From Roseiflexaceae bacterium (GTDB lineage Bacteria; Chloroflexota; Chloroflexia; Chloroflexales; Roseiflexaceae): DNA of 51,268 nt. A model generated the notes under the pieces. That model saw only the letters and a program-made list of their open reading frames with translations, did no database searches and was not told the origin of the DNA. The DNA is taken from positions 1 through 51,268 of the forward strand of contig CANFUF010000010.1 in assembly GCA_947450095.1 (NCBI GenBank). The letters run 5' to 3'. Every line of letters begins with the position of its first letter. The first letter of the stretch is position 1. This document shows, in pieces, positions 1 to 9,009 of the stretch. The position numbers and the translations under genes were made by a program.

Positions 1-21
1 ATGCCGTCTAAGGAGGAACGT

Positions 22-666
22 ATGAGCAACAAACAGTCGGGGAATAACAAACCGAAACCGTCCCAACTCATCAACAAACCAGGCACCCTACCCACCCGCA
101 AAGTTCCCGTGCCAGCCAAAAAAGGCCTCAACATCTGGGTAATCGTGGGGGCCGTAGCTGTCGTCGCGTTATTTGTGGGATTGTTTGTGATGCGCTCGTC
201 AGGAAGCAGTGGCATCCCCAGCGAAGCCAAACAATTCGCTGATTTGGGACAAGGACTCCACTTACAAACCATTGATGATGCACTACCCATCCCATACAAT
301 TCCAACCCACCCACGTCGGGCTACCATGTGGGTAGCATGATTTCGCCATGGGGCATCCAAAAAGAACCCGTGGCAGACAAAGTTTCCACCCACAACATCG
401 AGCACGGTGGCGTGATTATTTTCTACAAACAATCCCTCGACGCCGATTCACTCGCCAAACTCGACAGCTTGGCCCGCGACTTACAACGCCAAAACCAATG
501 CTTATTGATGACCCCTCGCCCCGACGATCAAATCGACCACCCGATTGTGGTCACCGCCTGGACCTATATGCTCTCCCTCGATAGCGTCGATACCGCCAAA
601 ATTACCCAGTTTTTTGTGGCATTGGTGGGCAAAGGCCCCGAAAAGTTCTGTACGCCTCTCTCCTAG
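22..666 (+). CDS. DUF3105 domain membrane-anchored protein
   Basis: Single-pass membrane protein of 214 aa. A polar, Lys/Pro-rich N-terminal tail is followed by one hydrophobic helix at about residues 36-57 and an extracytoplasmic domain. That domain has the DUF3105 hallmarks: an NPPTSGYH segment, an HNIEHGGV motif and conserved cysteines near the C-terminus. The family has no established biochemical function; His-containing motifs hint at metal or redox chemistry, which is inference. The start is set at the second ATG because AGGAGG lies 5 nt upstream of it (11-16). An in-frame ATG also sits at base 1, at the window edge, so a longer form cannot be excluded. The gene converges on the flavoprotein gene across a shared hairpin. 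Confidence 0.8.
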   Translation: MSNKQSGNNKPKPSQLINKPGTLPTRKVPVPAKKGLNIWVIVGAVAVVALFVGLFVMRSSGSSGIPSEAKQFADLGQGLHLQTIDDALPIPYNSNPPTSGYHVGSMISPWGIQKEPVADKVSTHNIEHGGVIIFYKQSLDADSLAKLDSLARDLQRQNQCLLMTPRPDDQIDHPIVVTAWTYMLSLDSVDTAKITQFFVALVGKGPEKFCTPLS

Positions 667-683
667 ATTTCGCCGTCAAAAAA

Positions 684-723
684 ACAGCCCCCATCGTGGA
701 AATCAATCCACGATGGGGGCTGT
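684..723. terminator. Bidirectional intrinsic terminator
   Basis: A 17-bp perfect inverted repeat with a 6-nt loop lies between two convergent genes. An A-run just before the left arm (678-684) becomes a T-run on the minus strand, so it should work best for the leftward flavoprotein gene. Confidence 0.8.
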
Positions 724-734
724 GTCATTATTGG

Positions 735-2345
735 CTAGCCGCGCCCGGTCACGCCGCGCCACAAACGCTGTGACGGCCGCAAATCACTCAGCACCGTGCG
801 AGCCGTATTGAGCCCACTCGCTGCAAACACACCGCCACCCGGGTGCATGCTGGCGCCGGTCATGTACAACCCGCGGATAGGGGTGCGGTAATCGGCTAAT
901 TCGGCAATTGGCCGATAAAAAAACATCTGATCCAGCGACATTTCTACATGCATCACATTGCCCTTGACCAACCCATGCAGGTTTTCGAGATCGAGGGGGG
1001 TTTGAATGTAGCGATCGATGATTTTGCCACGCATATTGGGGGCATAGCGATACAACACTTCGAGGATCGAATCAGCCACCCGCTCGCGCTCGTTGACCCA
1101 TTCCATGCCGTTGGCCATGGTGTAGGGGAAGTACTGGGCCCACAAAAAGACCGAATGCTTGCCCGGAGGCGCCACCACCGGGTCAATCGCCGAAAACGTC
1201 ATGGCAATCACCGCCGGGTCTTTGGAGGGCAAGCCCAAACTATAATCGGCATACGCTCGGCGCACATAATCCATCGACGGACTCAACAATTGCAAGCCGT
1301 GGTGGCTGGGATGAGCTTTGCCCCCCGACGGCGCCGCAATATAGTCAGGTAATTCGTCGGCAGCACAGCGCACCGTCATACCAAAGCCATTGCCCACTCG
1401 AATGTTGCGGATACGGTGAGCCAAATCGGTCGAAAGATGCTCGCTCCCCACCATCCCCAACATGGTAGTTTGGATGTGGGCGTTCGACACCACAATCGGG
1501 GCGGTATAGCGCATACCATCGACGGTTTCGACCCCTTCGACGCGATTACCTTTAATCAAAATCCGTTTGACGGCCGCATCGAGCACCACCGTACCACCAC
1601 TGGCGGTAAACGAGCGCGACATGGCCTGGGTCAGCATACCGCTGCCCCCTTTGGGATGCTTGGCGCCACTGGTGTGCATCATCGAATGCCACCCAAAAAA
1701 ATCTCCGGCGCCGATTTCGTCGGGCGGCGGCCCCGACTGAGCGGCCAGCCATGTCAACGCGGCCCGCATCGCCTCGGATTCAAAGGTTTCGGTGATGAGT
1801 TGGCCGTACGAACTAAACAACCGCCGCACAGTTTCGAGAGTGCTGGTGATGTGGCGCACTTTGGACTGCGCCACGGCCATTTTGCCCACCAACCCCATCA
1901 CACTGGGGGGATTCAAAAAGACGTCAAAAATCGCTTCGTTGAGCGGTCCCCAATAGGCCATAAATTTGCGGTAGGCTTCGGCATCTTTGGGCGACACACT
2001 GGCGATTGAGTCGAGGGTACGGTCGACGTTGCGCTCGAACGAAATCGAGCCCGAGCCATCTGGCAACGGATAAAACGCATAGGGATCCATGTCGATGTAC
2101 TCGAGACCATATTTTTCGAGCTCGAGCTCTTTGACTACGGGGGTTAAATGAATCATAATATGCGCCGAAGAACCGACATCGATTTTGTAGCCGGGAATTA
2201 CTTCCTCGGTACAAACCGCCCCACCCACAATCGGCCGCCGCTCGAGCACCAACACCCGCAACCCGGCCCGGGCTAAATAGCCCGCGGTGGTGAGGCCGTT
2301 ATGGCCGCTCCCCACCACAATTACATCATAATCATATGTGGTCAT
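735..2345 (-). CDS. FAD-dependent oxidoreductase, CrtI/PYROXD2 (phytoene desaturase-like) family
   Basis: Flavoprotein of about 536 aa. The N-terminal dinucleotide-binding loop is VVGSGHNGLTTAGYLA at about residues 10-25, followed by VLVLERRPIVGGA, typical of CrtI-type amine oxidase-fold desaturases. The C-terminal FAD motif is LYMTGASMHPGGGVFAASG. It resembles the PYROXD2 branch more than true phytoene desaturases; the substrate is unknown and no carotenoid genes are nearby. The ATG at 2343-2345 is preferred over a TTG one codon upstream; the ribosome site is weak (ACGGGG). A heptamer repeat block lies just upstream, between this gene and the Xer gene on the same strand. Confidence 0.85.
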   Translation of the reverse strand: MTTYDYDVIVVGSGHNGLTTAGYLARAGLRVLVLERRPIVGGAVCTEEVIPGYKIDVGSSAHIMIHLTPVVKELELEKYGLEYIDMDPYAFYPLPDGSGSISFERNVDRTLDSIASVSPKDAEAYRKFMAYWGPLNEAIFDVFLNPPSVMGLVGKMAVAQSKVRHITSTLETVRRLFSSYGQLITETFESEAMRAALTWLAAQSGPPPDEIGAGDFFGWHSMMHTSGAKHPKGGSGMLTQAMSRSFTASGGTVVLDAAVKRILIKGNRVEGVETVDGMRYTAPIVVSNAHIQTTMLGMVGSEHLSTDLAHRIRNIRVGNGFGMTVRCAADELPDYIAAPSGGKAHPSHHGLQLLSPSMDYVRRAYADYSLGLPSKDPAVIAMTFSAIDPVVAPPGKHSVFLWAQYFPYTMANGMEWVNERERVADSILEVLYRYAPNMRGKIIDRYIQTPLDLENLHGLVKGNVMHVEMSLDQMFFYRPIAELADYRTPIRGLYMTGASMHPGGGVFAASGLNTARTVLSDLRPSQRLWRGVTGRG

Positions 2346-2364
2346 CAAAAACCCCGTTACTTAA

Positions 2365-2456
2365 GTAGGAAGCGTGAAGCTTGAAGTAGGAAGTGGAAGT
2401 GTGAAGTGTGAAGTTGAAGCATAAAGCGTGAAGCTTCCACTTCACGCTACGCTTCT
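2365..2456. repeat. Degenerate heptanucleotide tandem repeat (GTAGGAA / GCGTGAA type)
   Basis: About ten consecutive 6-7-nt units run from 2365: GTAGGAA, GCGTGAA, GCTTGAA, GTAGGAA, GTGGAA, GTGTGAA, GTGTGAA, GTTGAA, GCATAAA, GCGTGAA. They are followed by an inverted stretch, so that 2426-2433 and 2440-2447 form an 8-bp stem with a 6-nt loop. Read on the other strand the units are CTTCNNN, the same type as those at 24688-24715. Confidence 0.8.
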
Positions 2457-2464
2457 TGCAACGA

Positions 2465-3331
2465 TTACTTTTGGCTAGCGACGTTGATTGTCTGGGCGTA
2501 AATCTGGGTGGTCGACAATGAGGCATGTCCCAGCAACGTTTGTACGCGCCGCAAATCGACCCCGCTGGTAATCATATGCGCCGCAAACGAATGACGGAGC
2601 ATGTGTGGATTCAAATCGCTCACACCCAATTCATCGGCGTATTGCTTGAGAATCAGCCAAAACCCTTGGCGGGTCAAGCGGCCACCACGATGATTGACAA
2701 ACAACGTGTCAGCATCGCCTTCGCCATCTTTGACCAGTTGACTGCGGGCGTTGTCGCGGTATTCTTCCACTGCCGTCACGGCCGATTCACTCAGCGGAAT
2801 CATGCGCACTTTTTGGGCTTTGCCGACGCAGTGCACCATTTTTTTAGTCAAATCGACATCACCAATATTGAGCCCTACGAGTTCGCTGACGCGCATCCCA
2901 GTGGCATACAACACCTCAAACATGGCGCGGTCGCGCATGCGGTCGGGGGTACGACTGCGCAACGGCAATTCCATCAATTCGTCTACTTGTACGGGGGTCA
3001 ACGACTTGGGGACTTCGCGCTCGACGCGGGGCGATTCGATGGTGGTGGTGGGGTCGATACTCACGGCTCGAATCGAAAACAAAAAGGCATAAAACGACTT
3101 CACCGCAGCTGTGCGCCGCGCCACCGTGGCGTTAGAATATTTGCGTTCGCGCAAATAAATCATGAACGCCATCACATCTTCGCGGTCGGCATCCAAGGCC
3201 GTCGCCGTACCCCGCCCTTGGATGAATTTCATATATTGCACCAAGTCCGTGCGGTACGCCGACGTAGTGTTGACAGTCAGTTCGCGTTCCTTCATCAAGT
3301 GGGCAAGAAACTGTTCAATCTGCTCGTTCAT
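2465..3331 (-). CDS. Xer-type tyrosine recombinase
   Basis: Site-specific recombinase of 288 aa, the usual XerC/XerD length. The N-terminal SAM-like core-binding domain spans residues 1-90 and the catalytic domain about 108-285. The catalytic residues are visible: Arg147 (TGMRVSE), Lys171 or Lys174 in the beta-hairpin, His243 and Arg246 (HMLRHSF), His269 (LLGHASL) and nucleophile Tyr278 (TTQIYAQ). It probably resolves chromosome dimers at a dif site, but whether it is the XerC or XerD type cannot be told from the window. GGAGGG lies 8 nt before the ATG. The gene starts 21 nt after the metH stop, so it is probably cotranscribed with metH. No integrase-type cargo or attachment site is visible nearby. 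Confidence 0.9.
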   Translation of the reverse strand: MNEQIEQFLAHLMKERELTVNTTSAYRTDLVQYMKFIQGRGTATALDADREDVMAFMIYLRERKYSNATVARRTAAVKSFYAFLFSIRAVSIDPTTTIESPRVEREVPKSLTPVQVDELMELPLRSRTPDRMRDRAMFEVLYATGMRVSELVGLNIGDVDLTKKMVHCVGKAQKVRMIPLSESAVTAVEEYRDNARSQLVKDGEGDADTLFVNHRGGRLTRQGFWLILKQYADELGVSDLNPHMLRHSFAAHMITSGVDLRRVQTLLGHASLSTTQIYAQTINVASQK

Positions 3332-3352
3332 TGGGTGCCCTCCTTTTTGTCG

Positions 3353-6300
3353 TTACTGTTGTAACGATGCAACATCGTCGTCGGCGCGCTCACGAGCCGA
3401 CCCAATCGAGAAATACTTGGCTTCCGCATGATGCACCACAATTGCGGCCGTGCTTTGCTCAGGAATCAATTGGAAGGCCTCGGTCAAGGTCACGCCAATC
3501 CGTTCCGTGGGCAAAATCGCAAACAATTTGGTATGCTCGTCGAGGTCGGGACAGGCCGGGTAGCCCCACGAATAGCGCCGCCCTTGCTCACCCGTCAACC
3601 CTAGGCTCTGGCGCACCAACTTGTTGGTGTATTCGGCCAAGGCCTCGGCCAGCGATACACCCAAGCCGTGGATGAAGTACGAGCGGCTATAATCGCCCTG
3701 CTTTTGCAGCTCTTCGGTCAAATCATCGACCTTGGTGCCCATCGTCACCACCTGCAACGCCACCACGTCGTATTCACCCGATTCCACCGACCGGTAGTAA
3801 TCGGCGATACACAAGCGTTCGCGTTCGGGTTGGCGTGGGAAGACAAAGCGGGTCAGTTCTTTGCTACGATCGGCGGGATCATAGACAATCAAATCATGGC
3901 CTTGGGATTGACATGGGAAGTAGCCATAGACCACTTTGGGCTCAAGCCAGCCATCACGCTCGGCTTCGCGCACCAAATCGCGCACCATGATGTCAAAATC
4001 AGCCTTGAGTTTTTCCCATTCCTCGCCTTTGGCATTTTTTGCACCCCATTGCAGGCGGTACAAGGCGTTGCGGTCGAGGCAGGCTACTACATCGTCGAGG
4101 CGAATGCGGGTAGCGACTTGCGCTCCCCAGAACGGCGGCGTCGGCACCGGCAAATCGGTGCGTACGGCCGAGCGCACATTGGCGGTCGCATCAGACGCCC
4201 GCCCGTGGGTGGTCAAGGTTTGGCGGCCGCGCTCTTTGTCGGCCTTGGCGGTAATCGCGTCGGCACGCACCTGCGCCCGGAAGGGATCACGCCGCGCTTT
4301 GTCGACCAACTTGTCCATCGTTTCGAGCCCTTCAAAGGCATCTTTACAATAAAACACACCTGCTTCGTACATGGCATCGTCACCCACAAAAGTGATGCGT
4401 TGGCCATATTGGCGGTTAATCGCCGCGCCACCCACCAAAATGGGGAAGTTCAAGCCGCGTTTGTGCATTTCTTGGACACAAATAGGCATCTGCTTCGATG
4501 TGCTCACCAGCAAAGCCGACAAACCGATGGCATCGGCGCCCACTTCAATGGCTTTTTCGATGATGGTATTGACGGGCACTTGTTTGCCCAAGTCATACAC
4601 GGTATAGCCATTGTTGGACAAAATCGTATTGACCAAGTTTTTGCCGATGTCGTGGACGTCGCCATAGACCGTCGCCAGCACCACTTTGCCTTTGCTGGTG
4701 CCTTCGAGGCGGTCGAGGTAGCGTTCGAGGTGCGCCACGGTTTTTTTCATCACTTCGGCGCTCTGCAACACAAACGGCAAAATCAACTGGCCGGCGCCAA
4801 ACAAATCGCCAACCTGCTTCATGGCGGGCAACAACACGTTGTTGAGCACGGCCACCGCTTCCAGCCCTTGGGGTGACGAGCCTTCGGCGTTTTGGGTGGA
4901 AGCCACCACATCCCCCAATTGCAGGCCGTGGGCGGTCAAGCGCTGTTGTACCGCTTCTTCGATGTCGGCTTCGACCCCTTCTTTTTTGCGATGCAAAATC
5001 TTCCAGTACAAGCGCTCATCGACGGTCATACCAGCAGTGGGGTCGTTGACTTCGCGCTCGCTGGTATCGGCGTTGACATCATAAAACTGAATGTAGCGGG
5101 CCAATGCATCTTCACGGCGGGCAAAAATCAAATCTTCGCAGATTTCGCGTTGCTCGGTCGGTAATTCGGCGTAGGGCGTAACATGGGTGGGGTTGATGAT
5201 GGCGGTATCGAGACCGGCAATCCGGGCATGGAACAAAAAGACCGAGTTGAGGGCGGCGCGGGCATGCGGTGCCACACCGAAGCTCAAATTACTCACGCCG
5301 AGGGTGGTGAAACAGCCCGGAATGTGCTGTTTGACCAAGCGAATGCCTTCGAGGGTTTCGACGGCGGCGTTGCGCAATTCTTCTTGGCCGGTGGTAATCG
5401 GGAAGGTCAGCACGTCAAAGACCAACGCTTCGTTGGGCACACCGAATTCGTCGCGGGCGATTTGGGCGATCCGCTGGGCGATTTCGAGCTTACGGGCGGC
5501 ACTATGCGCCATGCCCGTTTCGTCGATGGTCATCGCCACCGTGGCAGCGCCATAGCGTGCCACCAGGGGCATGATTTTGTCGATTTTTTCACCACGACCA
5601 CCTTCCAACGACACCGAATTTACCAAGGCGCGGCCTGGGTAACTGCTCAAGGCTGCCTCGAGCACATCGGCTTCGGTGGTATCGATGACCAGAGGCAATT
5701 CGACGTTCATGGTCAATTTTTTAATCAAAGTGACCATCTGCTCGAGCTCGTCGCTCCGTTCGGTCATAGCCACACAGACATCAAGCATGTGCGAGCCACT
5801 GTCGACCTGTTCACGGGCCACTTCGAGTACGCCGTCGTAATCATCGGCCAGCAACAGTTTTTTGACTTTGCGTGAACCGAGGGTATTGACCCGCTCGCCG
5901 ATCATTGTCAAGGTGCCGTCTTGTTGCATGGCCGCCGCCCGGATGCCCGACGAAATGCTGGGAATGTATTCGATTTCACGAGGGGCCGGCACAGGATTTT
6001 CACCGATTTGGGCGCGCAGTTTGGCGATATGGGCGGGGCGAGAGCCACAGCAGCCCCCCACCACATTCACGCCGTACTGCGTGACAAATTCGCTGAGAAT
6101 TTTGGCGAAGGGATCGGGTTCCATCGGGAATACCGTGGCGCCGTCCACTTCGATGGGCAAGCCCGCATTGGGGATACACGAAATCGGTTTGCGTGAATGG
6201 GTCGTCAAATATTGAATCGCCTCGCGCATATGTTCGGGGCCGGTGCTACAGTTGAGCCCGATCACATCCACCGGCATCGCTTCCATCGTCGCGATATAGG

Positions 6301-6949
6301 CGGGGATGTCGGTACCGAGCAACATGCGTCCACTCATGTCGAGGAAGATTTGGGCTTGCACCGCCACATCGGGGCGGTTGAGATCGGCTTTGGCGCGGCG
6401 CAACCCATCGAGGGCGGCTTTGACTTCGAGGATGTCGACGCTGGTTTCGACCAACAACAAATCCACGCCACCTTGGATCAAGGCGGTGGCTTGCTCATAA
6501 AAGGTATCGCTGAGCTGTTGGAAGGTCACATCGCTCAAGGCGGGGTCATTGGAGGACGGCAACTTGCCCGTCGGTCCAATCGAGCCGGCCACATAGCGGG
6601 TCCGACCATCTTTGGCTTGGTACTCGTCGGCCACACCACGGGCCAAGCGGGCCGCGGCGATATTGACTTCGGCCACCCGTTCGCCCAGGCCCCATTCTTC
6701 GAGGCGGGGGCGCGTGCTCTGGAAGGTACAGGTTTCGAGCACATCGCTGCCTGCCTCCATAAAGCTGCGGTGAATGTTGCCAATCACGTCGGGACGAGTG
6801 ATGACTAAATAATCGCGGCTACCAAAGGTGCGTTCGCCGCCGTAATCTTCGGCAGTCAAATCATAATCATCGATGCTGGTGCCCATGGCGCCGTCATATA
6901 TCAACACGCGACTTTTCAATGCGTCGAGGTAACTACGTCGTGTCATCAT
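3353..6949 (-). CDS. metH: Cobalamin-dependent methionine synthase
   Basis: Transfers the methyl group of 5-methyltetrahydrofolate to homocysteine through methylcobalamin. At 1198 aa it is full length, with all modules in order. The homocysteine domain occupies roughly residues 1-330 with zinc cysteines in GLNCSTGP (about 233) and GGCCGS (about 300). The pterin-binding barrel is at about 345-610, the cobalamin cap at about 650-740, and the B12 domain carries GDVHDIGKN with the cobalt-ligand His near 765. The C-terminal AdoMet reactivation domain has GYPACPD near 1131. AAAGGAAG precedes the ATGATG start. A candidate promoter lies at 7002-7031. No cobalamin or SAM riboswitch is visible in the roughly 100-nt leader. 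The cbiMQO operon in this window could supply its cobalt. Confidence 0.97.
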   Translation of the reverse strand: MMTRRSYLDALKSRVLIYDGAMGTSIDDYDLTAEDYGGERTFGSRDYLVITRPDVIGNIHRSFMEAGSDVLETCTFQSTRPRLEEWGLGERVAEVNIAAARLARGVADEYQAKDGRTRYVAGSIGPTGKLPSSNDPALSDVTFQQLSDTFYEQATALIQGGVDLLLVETSVDILEVKAALDGLRRAKADLNRPDVAVQAQIFLDMSGRMLLGTDIPAYIATMEAMPVDVIGLNCSTGPEHMREAIQYLTTHSRKPISCIPNAGLPIEVDGATVFPMEPDPFAKILSEFVTQYGVNVVGGCCGSRPAHIAKLRAQIGENPVPAPREIEYIPSISSGIRAAAMQQDGTLTMIGERVNTLGSRKVKKLLLADDYDGVLEVAREQVDSGSHMLDVCVAMTERSDELEQMVTLIKKLTMNVELPLVIDTTEADVLEAALSSYPGRALVNSVSLEGGRGEKIDKIMPLVARYGAATVAMTIDETGMAHSAARKLEIAQRIAQIARDEFGVPNEALVFDVLTFPITTGQEELRNAAVETLEGIRLVKQHIPGCFTTLGVSNLSFGVAPHARAALNSVFLFHARIAGLDTAIINPTHVTPYAELPTEQREICEDLIFARREDALARYIQFYDVNADTSEREVNDPTAGMTVDERLYWKILHRKKEGVEADIEEAVQQRLTAHGLQLGDVVASTQNAEGSSPQGLEAVAVLNNVLLPAMKQVGDLFGAGQLILPFVLQSAEVMKKTVAHLERYLDRLEGTSKGKVVLATVYGDVHDIGKNLVNTILSNNGYTVYDLGKQVPVNTIIEKAIEVGADAIGLSALLVSTSKQMPICVQEMHKRGLNFPILVGGAAINRQYGQRITFVGDDAMYEAGVFYCKDAFEGLETMDKLVDKARRDPFRAQVRADAITAKADKERGRQTLTTHGRASDATANVRSAVRTDLPVPTPPFWGAQVATRIRLDDVVACLDRNALYRLQWGAKNAKGEEWEKLKADFDIMVRDLVREAERDGWLEPKVVYGYFPCQSQGHDLIVYDPADRSKELTRFVFPRQPERERLCIADYYRSVESGEYDVVALQVVTMGTKVDDLTEELQKQGDYSRSYFIHGLGVSLAEALAEYTNKLVRQSLGLTGEQGRRYSWGYPACPDLDEHTKLFAILPTERIGVTLTEAFQLIPEQSTAAIVVHHAEAKYFSIGSARERADDDVASLQQ

Positions 6950-7001
6950 CTTCCTTTGCTACAAAATAGTGCCATACGTTCCATTTACCATACATTATGT
7001 A

Positions 7002-7031
7002 ATCATACTACGTACCCTAGCATTTGCGCAA
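7002..7031 (-). promoter_or_regulatory. Candidate sigma70-type promoter of metH
   Basis: On the minus strand, TTGCGC (7026-7031) and TATGAT (7002-7007) are separated by 18 nt, about 55 nt upstream of the metH start. The -35 box overlaps the palindrome TTGCGCAA. Confidence 0.5.
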
Positions 7032-7057
7032 CACTTTTTGTAAAAAAACCCAATTCT

Positions 7058-8437
7058 TCATTGAATTTCGTGAGTACCATTATTGAAAAACGCGTGGGGC
7101 GCGACGTGAACCGCCAGATCCCCGGCGCGCAGGGTCACATCACCACTGATGGTCACGTCAGCGGCAAAGGTAATATCGCCATCGACCTGCAAGGCGCTAC
7201 AGTCGTGCAGCCGGGGGATGCCCGGTGCAAAGCGCGCTTCGAAGTCGGCGATGACGCGGTAGTAGCGTTGGTCGAGGTGGATGGTGGGCAAGGGGCGGTC
7301 GTCGACGGCCACCACATGATAGTGCTCATTGACCATAAAGCGGTCAGAGCGGAGCAACAACAAATCTTGGCAGTTTTTGACCGGCATAAAGCGCTGACGG
7401 GGCACGGCCACGGCTTGGGCACCGGCGATCAGGCCGATGGCGGCCCCCATGGCGCTTTCGAGTTGGATGACGGCCGGGGAAGCGGCGTCACGCACATCGA
7501 CCGTTTTGCGATTGACGATGATGGGCAACGGCAAAAAGCCGCCGTAGTGGGCCAACAAGTCACGCAACGGGCGCAACGCCAACCAGACATTGTTGGTATT
7601 GAAGTAGCGGTGGCGGCTAATGTCTTGGAAGGCTGGCATATCGTCACTAGGGCATTGGGCACTTTCGCGCAGTACCAAGCGCCCATCGCTGGTTTTGGCC
7701 AAATGGCCCCCTTTGCGATCGGCATCGGTGCGGGCGGTGACTTCCATCAAAAAGGGAATCTGGTGGCTGGCAATATAGCCGAGGATACGCAAATCAGGGG
7801 TGGCACCGAGGTTATCGATATTGGCCGAAAAGAGGTATTCGTAGCCATCGGCCAGCAATTGGTCGAGGGCGCCGCTACTCCAGAGCACGCGGTAGAGTTC
7901 GCCATGGCCGGGGGGGCACCATTCGAGGGCGGGGTTATCGGGCCAGGCCACGGGTTGCAAGTTGTCGGCGCGCACCTTGGGGACGCGACCTTGGAGCAGG
8001 TAGTGGCCGGCGATATCGGGGTAGTTGGCCAGCAGGGCGCGGGTATCGGCGTCGGTGGCGAAGCTATTCATAAACAGTAACGGCAGCGGAATGCCGGTTT
8101 GGTTCATCAGCTGGCGATGTTGTTTGGCGACGATATCGAGGAAGGTGTCGCCATCACGCACCAACAGGAGTGATTTGGCCTGCTCGAGCCCCATGCCGGT
8201 GCCGAGGCCGCCGTTCAGGCGCAGCACGACGGTGCGGGCCAGGGCTTGTTGGCCGGCAGGCAGGTAGTGGTCGAGGTCGGCGAGCTGGGGCAAGTCGGTG
8301 ACGGGGGCGATGGAGGCTTCGGGCATCATGCCGGTGGCACCGCTGGCCAACTGGGCATAGGCATCACGGAAGGCGGCAATCGCGGCGGGGTCGAGGTGGT
8401 CGGCCTGCATTTTGGCCACAAAATCGGTAATCGACAT
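7058..8437 (-). CDS. UTP--glucose-1-phosphate uridylyltransferase, eukaryotic UGP2-type fold
   Basis: Probably makes UDP-glucose from UTP and glucose-1-phosphate for envelope glycans. The 459-aa protein belongs to the UDPGP family (UGP2-like), not the shorter GalU family. The nucleotide-binding loop VLRLNGGLGTGMG is at about residues 71-83. PPGHGELYRVL and FSANIDNLGA are the sugar-phosphate and metal-site motifs, and the C-terminal 70 residues fit the family's left-handed beta-helix. Specificity for glucose rather than N-acetylhexosamine is inferred. GGAG lies 10 nt before the ATG, and an extended -10 (TGCTATACT on the minus strand, 8471-8479) lies just upstream. metH follows on the same strand after about 110 nt with its own candidate promoter. 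Confidence 0.88.
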   Translation of the reverse strand: MSITDFVAKMQADHLDPAAIAAFRDAYAQLASGATGMMPEASIAPVTDLPQLADLDHYLPAGQQALARTVVLRLNGGLGTGMGLEQAKSLLLVRDGDTFLDIVAKQHRQLMNQTGIPLPLLFMNSFATDADTRALLANYPDIAGHYLLQGRVPKVRADNLQPVAWPDNPALEWCPPGHGELYRVLWSSGALDQLLADGYEYLFSANIDNLGATPDLRILGYIASHQIPFLMEVTARTDADRKGGHLAKTSDGRLVLRESAQCPSDDMPAFQDISRHRYFNTNNVWLALRPLRDLLAHYGGFLPLPIIVNRKTVDVRDAASPAVIQLESAMGAAIGLIAGAQAVAVPRQRFMPVKNCQDLLLLRSDRFMVNEHYHVVAVDDRPLPTIHLDQRYYRVIADFEARFAPGIPRLHDCSALQVDGDITFAADVTISGDVTLRAGDLAVHVAPHAFFNNGTHEIQ

Positions 8438-8489
8438 ACCGGCAATACTCCAAATAGTGCATTATTATGCAGTATAGCATGTGCGATTT

Positions 8490-8930
8490 CATCTCGCCCC
8501 GTTGGGGCGTAAGCCCATTCATAATATGCTCAGCCCCAAAGGGGCGTGTATGCGATAACCCAGGGCGATCTCTATAATCGAATACCCAGGGCGTTGCCCT
8601 GGGCGATCTCAGCTCGCCCCTTCAGGGCTAAATTATCGAATACCCAGGGCGTTGCCCTAGGCGATCTCATCGCGCCCCTTCAGGGCTGAACCTAGAGCCC
8701 CCAGCCCTGAAGGGGCGGCATGTCATAACCTAGGGCGTCGCCCTAGGGTGGCGCCCCCATCAGGGCGCCATGCCCCAGCCCCAAAGGGGCGCCATGCCCC
8801 AGCCCTGAAGGGGCGACATGCGACAGCACAGGGCATCGCCCTTGCGCATGGAACAAACCAAGGTCTCGTCGTGGAACCACCACGTTGATGTGCGATCCCC
8901 ATTGCCCCAAAGGGGCGCCATGCAAAAGTA
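8490..8930. repeat. Cluster of GC-rich REP-like hairpin repeats (left of transposase)
   Basis: This gene-free stretch of about 570 nt (8438-9009) is packed with short imperfect palindromes. One is CGCCCCGTTGGGGCG at 8495-8509. AGCCCCAAAGGGGCG occurs repeatedly, and AGCCCTGAAGGGGCG occurs in both orientations. A second motif, CCCAGGGCGTTGCCCTGGG, alternates with them. The same two motifs recur at 10280-10490 on the other side of the transposase island and, diverged, at 21340-21690. Open frames through here are low-complexity by-products. Confidence 0.85.
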
Positions 8931-8937
8931 TCCATCC

Positions 8938-8985
8938 AATTTCCGTACCAATTTCGGTATCAATTTCGGTATCAATTTCGGTATT
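8938..8985. repeat. 12-bp tandem repeat, four units
   Basis: Four units of AATTTCGGTATC lie directly head to tail: 8938-8949 (two substitutions), 8950-8961, 8962-8973 and 8974-8985 (last base changed). They end 24 nt before the transposase start codon. Their length, a multiple of three, keeps an upstream frame open, but nothing suggests it is coding. Confidence 0.9.
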
Positions 8986-9009
8986 AGTGAAAAGAAAGGA
9001 TATAACCGT

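Noticed and set aside
2465-3331. Xer gene as an integrase of a mobile element
   Set aside because: Length and motifs fit a housekeeping XerC/D, it sits directly after metH, and no attachment repeats or cargo genes flank it.
3668-4876. 402-aa open frame on the plus strand opposite metH
   Set aside because: It lies entirely antisense to a certain gene, has His/Gly-rich composition typical of reverse-frame shadows, no ribosome site and no recognisable domain. The same applies to 5183-5875 and 6197-6808.
6950-7057. Cobalamin or SAM riboswitch upstream of metH
   Set aside because: The leader after the candidate promoter is too short, and no B12-box or SAM-I/SAM-II core is visible.
8818-9009. N-terminal extension of the transposase to 8818
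   Set aside because: The added 64 residues are translated REP and 12-bp repeat sequence. The family N-terminus begins at 9010, which also has a ribosome site.
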